A stretch of DNA of 64,000 nucleotides, taken from NCBI GenBank assembly GCA_029263855.1, contig JAJUFC010000008.1:1-64000 (forward strand). The letters are read 5' to 3'. This DNA is from Candidatus Thermochlorobacteriaceae bacterium (GTDB taxonomy: Bacteria > Bacteroidota > Chlorobiia > Chlorobiales > Thermochlorobacteraceae). Every line of letters begins with the position of its first letter. The first letter of the stretch is position 1. A program made the translations under genes and the position numbers. Of the stretch, positions 57,700 to 64,000 are shown piece by piece. A model generated the notes under the pieces. It was not told the origin of the DNA. It did not search any database and saw only the letters and a list, made by a program, of their open reading frames with translations.

Positions 57700-57720
57700 G
57701 CGCTCTTCGCGTTTCAGCGG

Positions 57721-57815
57721 GTCGAGGTTATGAATTTTGCAAACTTTGCTTAGTGTGGTCTGATGAATTCAATGGTTCAGGACTCGTCGAGGTTATGAAT
57801 TTTGCAAACTTTGCT
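57721..57815. other. Off-target repeat-spacer-repeat insertion (30-35-30 bp)
   Basis: 57721-57750 and 57786-57815 are identical over exactly 30 bases and diverge at the next base on each side. They enclose 35 unique bases (57751-57785). A 30-bp duplication with a 35-bp insert is the product expected when Cas1-Cas2 inserts one spacer at a non-CRISPR site. Confidence 0.82.
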
Positions 57816-58709
57816 CACTATAGATTCTCGTCCGAGCAAAATTGCCTGTTGGTATTGTTCAGTTTGCAAGTAAAAGTCAATCATTTCTGCCTGCGCGTTG
57901 AACCCGTCGTCGCTAAACAGCGATTTCGTCTGCGAATACGGGGAGAATTTCTTTTCTATTTTTTCCAGCAAAATCGCAAAAGGCTTTGCGGCAATGATAT
58001 TTTCGAAGTCAGGTTTCGCCTTTTGAAGTTCCTCCGAGAATAGATTTGCATTTTTCAGAACTTCTTCGGGACGAACTAATGATAGCGCGTTTGTCAACCT
58101 ATCGAGTTTATCGCCGACCTTATTTAAGTGCAAAGCTCTGAAAGGACTATCGGGGGAATAAGTTCCGCGCTGCGTATTTCGCAATTGATTTTTAAGACTC
58201 GACGCGTCGCCAAACTTCAGAAAGAGTTCTGTTGCGGAAGCCCAATTCATAATATCTAAAAAGGTGGTGAGGTCAAAAACAGGCGAAACGCCGTTTTGGT
58301 CTCTTGCTTCAAATGCTCCATAGATAATTTTTTCTACTTTGACGTTTTTTGCGGTTTGCAAATATATTGCGATTGCAAGCGCAATCATTGGTTGAGAACG
58401 GAAGCCGTGCGTAATGTCAATTACAAGCGTGGCATTTTCAGGAATCTTGTCGACGATTCTAGAAAACATTTGCCATAATTCATCATTGGTTTTGCCTGAT
58501 GGTATATCAATCGATGTATATGGACAAACTTCGTTCAACGCATTTCCGTGTTTCTCCCTTGCTTCTTGTGTTTGCGCGACAAATAATCTCTCGAGTTGAA
58601 AAAACTGCGAAGCGGCGACAGGCATAAATCTCGTTTTGCATTCTTTTTCGCCGAACTTATACGTCGTTTCTTCATAATTGCCAGTTCCAAGAAAAGAAAG
58701 CCCAATCAT
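57777..58709 (-). CDS. CARF-domain fragment of the disrupted nuclease
   Basis: 310 codons remain open, ending at a TGA supplied by the insert. It keeps the ligand-binding CARF domain (~1-165) and the helical linker but lacks the HEPN active site. If stable, it could still bind cyclic oligoadenylate without cutting RNA. ATG 58709 begins the conserved FLGTGNY. Confidence 0.8.
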   Translation of the reverse strand: MIGLSFLGTGNYEETTYKFGEKECKTRFMPVAASQFFQLERLFVAQTQEAREKHGNALNEVCPYTSIDIPSGKTNDELWQMFSRIVDKIPENATLVIDITHGFRSQPMIALAIAIYLQTAKNVKVEKIIYGAFEARDQNGVSPVFDLTTFLDIMNWASATELFLKFGDASSLKNQLRNTQRGTYSPDSPFRALHLNKVGDKLDRLTNALSLVRPEEVLKNANLFSEELQKAKPDFENIIAAKPFAILLEKIEKKFSPYSQTKSLFSDDGFNAQAEMIDFYLQTEQYQQAILLGRESIVSKVCKIHNLDES

Positions 58710-58720
58710 AGTTAGAAGTG

Positions 58721-59284
58721 TTAAGGAAGTTCAATCGCGGTTTGATATTCTTCGTGCATATAATAAACGGGTATTCCCTGTTCTTTGCCAATGCCGTAAA
58801 GCACGGCGATTTGCGCCTTAAATCCGCCTGTGGCGTTGATATAGATTTTCAGGTCAGGCGTTTTTTTGAGGAGTCTATCAATATGCTTTTTGACTTTACT
58901 TTGCAGTTCTTTCAGACCTTTATTCGCAAGCTGTTGGGCTTTTTTCAAATCCATCTCGTTTTTCGGCACAGCGAGATTGTTGAGTTTTATTTCAATTGGC
59001 TTAAATCCTTTGCGTTCCAAATAGGTTTTTATCATCGTGGCGGTAAATTTCCCGAATTGCGTATCCGTATAGACAAGCGTAACGCCAAATGTTTTGTTTT
59101 TTTCCAGGAAATTCGTTTTAGAGAACAGGGCGTTAAGTTCAGCGCAGGCTTTTTGAGGGTCTTTTGCGATATGGTCTAATACCTGCTCGTGTTTTTTGAG
59201 CGTTTCTTCTCGCGTCGTCTTGAACTCGCGCTCAAAATTCGTGAGCAAACTGATGCCCACGGTGATGACGTGATGCTGATTCAT
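58721..59284 (-). CDS. CARF-domain protein, APE2256 family (possible ring nuclease)
   Basis: 187 aa. VITVGISLLTNFERE at the start and LKIYINATGGFKAQIAVLYGIG near the end are the two halves of the CARF ligand site as in APE2256-type (Cas_APE2256) proteins; there is no HEPN or other nuclease domain. Stand-alone members of this family include ring nucleases that break cyclic tetra-adenylate and switch off the type III response. That role here is inferred. It overlaps cmr6 by 4 bp and precedes the broken CARF-HEPN gene by 11 bp. Confidence 0.8.
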   Translation of the reverse strand: MNQHHVITVGISLLTNFEREFKTTREETLKKHEQVLDHIAKDPQKACAELNALFSKTNFLEKNKTFGVTLVYTDTQFGKFTATMIKTYLERKGFKPIEIKLNNLAVPKNEMDLKKAQQLANKGLKELQSKVKKHIDRLLKKTPDLKIYINATGGFKAQIAVLYGIGKEQGIPVYYMHEEYQTAIELP

Positions 59285-60453
59285 TGCGCTTTTGATTTAT
59301 ACTCTACTTTTTCAATCCGTTTTTTATCACGAGTTAAAATAATCTTCACAAGCACCTTACTATCTTTTTTCAAGTCAAATCCCGCCAGATTTACGCCAGG
59401 CATTATTGTTTCTTTTTCTGCATGCTCGCCTTCAAGAATTTTTACTTTCGGTGGTCTAGATTGGTCATCTATGATTACTGCTTTTACGACTTTCTTATTT
59501 GTTTGATTGGCTTGCAAATTTTGTTCTATATTTTTAGGCTGTTTCCCAATCTTTTCTTTATTAGAAAAGAAAAACCCATACCCCGAACTTGTCTTTGCCC
59601 CTGCTCCCAACTCTGACAGCCCGCCAATGAGCCACTCTTTAGCTTTCTTAAGATTCTCTTCTGAATCGGCGGCAAGTCCAAACCAAAATTCCGTTCCCGC
59701 TGGCACAGCAAGGAAGAAAACGGGAATGGGGTTATGCCAGTCTCCTGGAGTTTCTTGCTCAGAATAGTATGGGGAATAATGCGGATTCATAATGTCTCTT
59801 TCCAATCTTGGGGCAGTTGGGACTGCGTCTAAAAACACCACAGAACCTACCTGTTTTTCTGAATCCTGTTTTTCATCTTTGCTTTTTGAGCCAAAAATTT
59901 GCTTTTTTTCGTCATCCTGCGCTTCTGCAATCTGCTCTGCAAAGGCTCGGCAAATTCCTTTTACCGCGCTCGACGGAATGTAGGGAAAGCCATATAGATG
60001 ATGTAGCGTAATGCCAACCTCTAATGCGCCCTTTGCTCCTAAGCCAACAATTAAGCGAGACTCGGTTTTCAGGTTGAAAGATTCAGTATAGTATCCTTGC
60101 GTTTTTAATGCGTTTAACTTAGCCACTAAACGATTTTTATATTCTGCGAGATATTTTCCATCTTGAGCAGAAATACAATTTTGAAGCGCTGAGTTCTTAT
60201 CGGGCTCACGCTTCTTATCGGGCTCACGCTTCTTATCGGGCTCACGCTTCTTATCGGGCTCACGCTTCTTATCGGGCTCACGCTTATTCTTATCTATCCA
60301 AGATACAAAGCGACTGAACGCCAACACAGGATTAGGGTTTTTAGGCGACTGTGTCAAAACGCTCTGAATATCCTTTGGCAGTGGATAGTAGAATATCTCC
60401 TGCTTTTTTTCCTTATCCTGACTACTTTGCTTCCGTTTCTTGTTCTTTGCCAT
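59281..60453 (-). CDS. cmr6: Type III-B RAMP protein Cmr6
   Basis: 390 aa. RAMP signatures VGLGAKGALEVGITLHHLYGFPYIPSSAVKGICRAFAEQ, GSVVFLDAVP, HYSPYY and the Gly-rich LGAGAKTSSGYGFF. Cmr6 caps the 3-prime end of the Cmr backbone on the crRNA. Residues ~57-90 are an extra linker of five KREPDK repeats not needed by the fold. A basic/Lys-rich tail ends the protein. Coupled to the CARF gene by a 4-bp overlap. Confidence 0.93.
   Translation of the reverse strand: MAKNKKRKQSSQDKEKKQEIFYYPLPKDIQSVLTQSPKNPNPVLAFSRFVSWIDKNKREPDKKREPDKKREPDKKREPDKKREPDKNSALQNCISAQDGKYLAEYKNRLVAKLNALKTQGYYTESFNLKTESRLIVGLGAKGALEVGITLHHLYGFPYIPSSAVKGICRAFAEQIAEAQDDEKKQIFGSKSKDEKQDSEKQVGSVVFLDAVPTAPRLERDIMNPHYSPYYSEQETPGDWHNPIPVFFLAVPAGTEFWFGLAADSEENLKKAKEWLIGGLSELGAGAKTSSGYGFFFSNKEKIGKQPKNIEQNLQANQTNKKVVKAVIIDDQSRPPKVKILEGEHAEKETIMPGVNLAGFDLKKDSKVLVKIILTRDKKRIEKVEYKSKAQ
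60197..60286. repeat. Five 18-bp tandem repeats within cmr6
   Basis: TTATCGGGCTCACGCTTC recurs five times without change, encoding KREPDK. Being a multiple of three, copy changes keep the frame. Confidence 0.92.
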
Positions 60454-60473
60454 CGGTTTGAGAGTTTTTTTGT

Positions 60474-60863
60474 TTATGCCTTATTATGTGCATCTGCAAA
60501 TCGTTTCAGCCAGACTAAATACGCCATCGCTTCCGATGTGAGTTGGCGATAGCGCGCGCTATCATTGTTCATAATTTCATTTAGCAAGGCTTCGGCATTT
60601 TTAGATTGCGATTGCGCATTTCTTAACAACCATTCCGCAAGGTGATCGCCGAGAGTTTTTTGCGCTCCGCCTTTTGAACAATAAAAGGCAATCGTCTGAC
60701 CCAGTCCACACGCAAGAATTAACGCTGGCGCGCCGCGCACCGCAGAAAGATATTCCTTGTTCCCCGCAACTTTGCTGACTTGCTCCCATGCCTTTTTCGC
60801 TCGCTCCTGTTCAAGCGTTTGCCGCCGCCCTGCCTGCGTTTGATTTTTCTCTACTTGACTCAT
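60474..60863 (-). CDS. cmr5: Type III-B small subunit Cmr5
   Basis: 129 aa, helical. QTLEQERAKKAWEQVSKVAG, GLGQTIAFYCSKGG and LTSEAMAYLVWLKRFADA are the family pattern. Cmr5 lines the inner filament of the Cmr complex along the target RNA. Overlaps cmr4 by 4 bp; 20 bp before cmr6. Confidence 0.92.
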   Translation of the reverse strand: MSQVEKNQTQAGRRQTLEQERAKKAWEQVSKVAGNKEYLSAVRGAPALILACGLGQTIAFYCSKGGAQKTLGDHLAEWLLRNAQSQSKNAEALLNEIMNNDSARYRQLTSEAMAYLVWLKRFADAHNKA

Positions 60864-61828
60864 TTCTTACCTCCTTGCGCCGTTGAACTTTCCGAGTAAA
60901 ACTTTACGCACATAATTCCTTTTCCAATGCTTTCATCGCCGCCGATTTGCAATCGTTTTCCATCAAGATGTTTTATGAATGCGTCAATCTCTTGAACTGT
61001 CCCCCATTCCGTTGGGTCTATTTTTACCTTCTCAAAAGCATCTTGCGTCATCACGAGCGAATACATTAAGGAGTCGCTGGGTAAATTTTCTTGGTAAAAC
61101 AGATTCCTGTCTTTTTGAGTATCAGATGATTTGCCTTTGCCCAACTTTACGCGAGGTTGAACTTCAGTGGAGAACTTGACGAAGTCTCTAAAATCGTCAT
61201 CGGAAACAATCAAGAAATGCTTTTCAAAATTATCTTTCCAAAACTGATACTCGCTTCCGCAAGGGAATGCATTGCTTTTGAGCCAATCAGCGATAGTTTC
61301 CACATCTGCATTTTTGCTTTCATCAAAATCAAAGACAAATTCTTCAAGCACGACTTTGTTATTTTGCGTTTTATTTTCATTCGTCGTCATTCCGAGAGCT
61401 TTTCCTTGCTGGGCTGAGATAGGAGGTAAATTTGCTGTTATCCCTGCGACTGCAAGGTCGCGTCGGAAGCGTTCCAATACAATTGGACAGGAGATGTAAG
61501 CAAATACGCCTGCAAGCGAGCGAACAGGAAAAAGCAAAATTCGGGCATCTGAAAATGAAGTTGCGCCCATATACTCGCTGTTTTGTTCTTGTCCGAAAGC
61601 CCGCTCAATTTTATCCTTCACAGCAGGTTCTTGCTTCAAAATGCCATTTTGGCTTGCTTTCTCAAACCAAGCGCGCACCGCGCCTTTAATGCCCGATGAA
61701 GCGCCCATAGGAAAATCAGTATGTCGTTCTCGTTGAATCGCAAGGTCAATTGCGCCGAGCGATTCTCCACCGCCCAAATGCACGCTGGTTTCAGCGTAAA
61801 GAAACATTACAGAAGCCTGTTTGAACAT
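60860..61828 (-). CDS. cmr4: Type III-B backbone nuclease Cmr4
   Basis: 322 aa. MFLYAETSVHLGGGESLGAIDLAIQRERHTDFPMGASSGIKGAVR is the Cmr4 N-terminus, with Asp28 in the loop that cuts target RNA every six bases in the family. SLMYSLVMTQDAFEKVK and the Gly-rich IGGDESIGKGIM follow. Several Cmr4 copies would form the backbone along the crRNA guide. It starts 12 bp after cmr3. Confidence 0.94.
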   Translation of the reverse strand: MFKQASVMFLYAETSVHLGGGESLGAIDLAIQRERHTDFPMGASSGIKGAVRAWFEKASQNGILKQEPAVKDKIERAFGQEQNSEYMGATSFSDARILLFPVRSLAGVFAYISCPIVLERFRRDLAVAGITANLPPISAQQGKALGMTTNENKTQNNKVVLEEFVFDFDESKNADVETIADWLKSNAFPCGSEYQFWKDNFEKHFLIVSDDDFRDFVKFSTEVQPRVKLGKGKSSDTQKDRNLFYQENLPSDSLMYSLVMTQDAFEKVKIDPTEWGTVQEIDAFIKHLDGKRLQIGGDESIGKGIMCVKFYSESSTAQGGKK

Positions 61829-61839
61829 TTATTCCTCCT

Positions 61840-62970
61840 TTATGAAATTGCGCCGATGTAAGAAAGACCAAACCCTTGTTTTGCCCAATCGTCTGCGAGA
61901 ATAGACTTCCCGAAATGGGAAAAGAGGTCTTTGATTTCTCCTTCCAAAATTTCAAAGAAGTAGACGCTGCCTGCGGGCACGGCACGATACGCTGACTTAG
62001 GACAATTTTTTGCAATGTCCCATCCGCCTGCCGTGATAAATCGACCTATGCTTGCGCCAATTAGCTTCACTTTGCATCCAAACAACTTCCCTTCGCCCGT
62101 TTTGTCATCAATGTCATCTGGAATCCATCCTTTCTGAAAAACTGCAGGCGTTGTCAATACCAACTTAAATTTTTTCTCTTTTTCTACTTTTTCCTGAATT
62201 TTAGAGTAATCAAGAGAGGGTAAAGTTACAGTTTTATAGCTTGCCGCTTTACCTTCGCCGCCTAACCTTAAAAAACCGCTATCGCTTAGCGATCTTGCAT
62301 TTTTAAGCGATAGAAGAAATCCAACTTCTTCTTTCAAGCGGATAAACTCAACGCTAAACAGTTGCCCTTCTCCCGTTGTTTTCTTGGCTCTGTTGATGCG
62401 AATGCCAATGCGCGGCTCTTTTGCGTAAATATCTTTCAATTCAATAATCTGGTTGCCACTTGGCAATGTGCCTTCAAGGTATTGATGAAAATCACTTAGC
62501 GAAAGAAAACCGTTGATGCTTTCATAGAACTCCTTCTCAGAGTGAACTGACCAAAGAAAATGCAGAGAAGACATTGGGAAATTCGCTTTGATGTTGCTGG
62601 GCAGAGGCATCGGCGAAATAAGAGACTGTTTATTCCCTCCTTTCTTTTGTTTTAGCACATCAGCAGGAACTGGCAGAAGCGGTTCTACCGATCCACTTTG
62701 CTTTCTTGCCAGCGCAAACATTCCTACCTGAAGCGTTCCCAACGAACTTGCAGAACCAATTTCTTGACGCGCCACATCGTCGCTGACCGAAAATCCGTTT
62801 TTAGAAAACTGAGCATTCTTCTGACTAAGAATAGCCGAACGAATCGCTCCGTAAAAAGGAGAAGGTATTGGAGGAAAAAGCGTTTGAGCCTCATGGTCAA
62901 CGCCCGCCGAAAAAGAGCGACCATCGCGGAAGAATATCACGTCAATTGGGGAAATGAAAAGCGTTTTCAT
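61840..62970 (-). CDS. cmr3: Type III-B protein Cmr3
   Basis: 376 aa. MKTLFISPIDVIFFRDGRSFSAGVDHEAQTLFPPIPSPFYGAIRSAIL is the Cmr3 start, with RLGGEGKAASYK and WDIAKNCPKSAYRAVPAGSVYFFEI later. Cmr3 pairs with Cmr2 and holds the 5-prime handle of the crRNA. Overlaps cmr2 by 4 bp. Confidence 0.94.
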   Translation of the reverse strand: MKTLFISPIDVIFFRDGRSFSAGVDHEAQTLFPPIPSPFYGAIRSAILSQKNAQFSKNGFSVSDDVARQEIGSASSLGTLQVGMFALARKQSGSVEPLLPVPADVLKQKKGGNKQSLISPMPLPSNIKANFPMSSLHFLWSVHSEKEFYESINGFLSLSDFHQYLEGTLPSGNQIIELKDIYAKEPRIGIRINRAKKTTGEGQLFSVEFIRLKEEVGFLLSLKNARSLSDSGFLRLGGEGKAASYKTVTLPSLDYSKIQEKVEKEKKFKLVLTTPAVFQKGWIPDDIDDKTGEGKLFGCKVKLIGASIGRFITAGGWDIAKNCPKSAYRAVPAGSVYFFEILEGEIKDLFSHFGKSILADDWAKQGFGLSYIGAIS

Positions 62971-64000
62971 TCGCGACCTCCTTTGGCTAAAAAGACCATA
63001 CCGCTAAACAGTTGCGCTAATGCATCAATCTCTTCTGGCGCTTTGTGATTCTTCAAGTATGCTTCAACAAATTTTTTGATTTCTTCCCAAAGCTTCTGAA
63101 TCTCATCTTTTCGCTTTTCGTCGTTTGCGGTATGGCGACCATAGAGCCGCGAAAGTTCAGGCAGAACTGCATTGGCAGGCAAAAACAATGCTTCATCTTG
63201 AAAATCCACGACAAATTTTGGCGAAAGCAAACTTTGTTGAATTCCATTTATGAATTCTGATAATGCCTCTACGGTATCCACATCGTCATATCGCCATTTT
63301 GCGCCAATTTCGAGTTCTTCGCCACTGCGCTTCAAGATTTGGATGCCAAGCGCATCTCGTCCAAGTTTTTCTTTTGCGAATTTTTCAGCTTGGCGCGCCG
63401 CCGCTAATACTTGTTGCAGTGGATGGGTATGATGCGCTACTGCAATCCCGACGCTTGCGCTTGCCTTCACGCCAAGCGTAGAGAGCAGTTCTCCGTTGGG
63501 CGTTTGGACAAACCCAGAATCATTTGCCCAATCCGCCTCCCACGCTTCTTTGGCAAAATTGCCTGAAAAAGCGGCGCGCAGGTCGCGCGCAAGCGGCAAT
63601 GCGTCATCAAGCGTAACAAGCGCCAGCACATCGTCGCCACCTGCGTAAATCAACTTGCCCAGATATTTTTCTTCTACTAACGCTCGCACGATTTTGAGCG
63701 CATAGTTATTGAGCGCGCGACTTATCGCAATATGTTGCGATGGCGCTTGGGGTCGCCGATAATTTTTTGGATTTTTATCCACTAACTCTTTCCAAACTTC
63801 CTTGTCAGAATTGGTAATTTCGTTAATAATTTTGGAGTGCAATGCTTCCTTGAAAAGCGGGGCATTTTCTCCCGAAAGCCATTTGCCCATATTATCGCCA
63901 TCGAGCAACAAGATAGCGTAATACTTTTGCGGCGGGTTGATTCCTGCTTTTTTAGCAACCTCAATTAAGTTGTGCAGCGCTTGTAAGGCTTCCTTTCTTT
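62967..64000 (-). CDS. cmr2: Cas10/Cmr2, C-terminal part (cut by window edge)
   Basis: The reading frame is open to the window end, giving about 344 codons. YYAILLLDGDNMGKWLSGENA and IYAGGDDVLALV (GGDD codons at 63630-63641) are the two metal sites of the Cas10 Palm2 cyclase, which makes cyclic oligoadenylate from ATP on target RNA binding. HHTHPLQQVLAAARQAEKFAKE follows. The N-terminal HD and Palm1 parts lie outside. With GGDD intact, signalling to CARF proteins should still be possible. Confidence 0.94.
   Translation of the reverse strand, partial: RKEALQALHNLIEVAKKAGINPPQKYYAILLLDGDNMGKWLSGENAPLFKEALHSKIINEITNSDKEVWKELVDKNPKNYRRPQAPSQHIAISRALNNYALKIVRALVEEKYLGKLIYAGGDDVLALVTLDDALPLARDLRAAFSGNFAKEAWEADWANDSGFVQTPNGELLSTLGVKASASVGIAVAHHTHPLQQVLAAARQAEKFAKEKLGRDALGIQILKRSGEELEIGAKWRYDDVDTVEALSEFINGIQQSLLSPKFVVDFQDEALFLPANAVLPELSRLYGRHTANDEKRKDEIQKLWEEIKKFVEAYLKNHKAPEEIDALAQLFSGMVFLAKGGRE

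Larger units (their letters stand above)
57463..58709 (-). pseudogene. CARF-HEPN nuclease gene (TM1812/Csx family) split by a 65-bp insertion
   Basis: N-terminal CARF part: MIGLSFLGTGNYEETTYKFG, VIDITHGFRSQPMIALAIAIYL, FDLTTFLDIMNWASATE, all typical of the TM1812 family. Reading stops after KVCKIHNLDES at 57777. Downstream the frame resumes as KVCKIHNLDPLKREERMRAEDLLRQW and ends with a HEPN motif, RNDIAHAG (R-x4-H). Removing 65 bp (57721-57785) restores one 394-codon frame to 57463. CARF-HEPN enzymes are RNases switched on by cyclic oligoadenylate made by Cas10. The insert has exactly repeat-spacer dimensions. The gene is last in the cmr operon and overlaps cas1 by 17 bp. Confidence 0.85.

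Noticed and set aside
57721-57815. Simple tandem duplication or small transposon as the cause of the split gene
   Set aside because: The 35 bases between the copies are not part of the duplicated segment, and no transposon has a 30-bp target duplication with a 35-bp body and no inverted ends.
57753-58043. Plus-strand frame beginning WSDEFNGSGL as a real GH16 gene
   Set aside because: Only the 35-bp insert resembles GH16; the rest of the frame is antisense to the CARF gene.

Overview
The window comes from a bacterium of the Bacteroidota/Chlorobiota superphylum. Signs are Bacteroidota-type promoters (TTTG, about 19-20 bases, TAnnTTTG), few Shine-Dalgarno sequences, a subtilase with a type IX secretion sorting tail (NPFNP...GTYFYRL), several secreted proteins ending their signal peptides in Ala-Gln, and many TPR-sensor proteins. 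Genus cannot be fixed from the sequence. No tRNA, rRNA or classical insertion sequence was seen.

Bases 1-47,000 are chromosomal. They hold housekeeping genes (RlmI-like methyltransferase, acyl-CoA dehydrogenase, TrpG/PabA, photolyase, FtsX, QueG, truncated globin, cysteine desulfurase, RsmG, mannose-1-phosphate guanylyltransferase, S20, RuvA, FolC), glycan enzymes (GH125 and GH31, translationally coupled), envelope proteins (TonB-like protein, FecR-domain protein, lipoproteins, a very large metalloprotease-like/beta-propeller protein) and a family of soluble TPR regulators: two tandem pairs of TPR-histidine kinases plus one TPR protein with a SARP/BTAD-type output. A SAM-I riboswitch followed by an intrinsic terminator precedes O-acetylhomoserine sulfhydrylase. 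A perfect CRP/FNR-like palindrome precedes the secreted-protein/FecR operon.

Bases 47,281-55,142 are a very large CRISPR array: I count 119 repeats of 30 bp and 118 spacers of about 34-39 bp. On the minus strand the repeat ends in ATTGAAAT, so crRNA is most likely read from the minus strand, with the leader beside cas4 and the oldest spacers near 47,300. The array contains overlapping spacers drawn from the same targets, a spacer that is an inverted copy of the repeat, and a block of 18 variant repeats.

Bases 55,351-64,000 carry the cas genes: cas4 and cas2 (minus), cas1 (plus, divergent) and a tightly coupled type III-B operon on the minus strand, cmr2 (cut by the window edge)-cmr3-cmr4-cmr5-cmr6-APE2256-type CARF protein-CARF/HEPN nuclease. 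Cmr1 and Cas6 are not in the window.

The most unusual observation is in the last gene of that operon. The CARF-HEPN gene (TM1812/Csx family) is split by an insertion made of an exact 30-bp target duplication (57721-57750 and 57786-57815) flanking 35 unique bases. Those are the dimensions of one repeat-spacer unit of the neighbouring array. Removing 65 bp restores one open reading frame of 393 codons with its HEPN motif. The best explanation is off-target spacer integration by Cas1-Cas2 into a cas gene. The inserted 35 bases translate as VWSDEFNGSGL, a signature of GH16 glycanases, which suggests a chromosomal rather than phage source.
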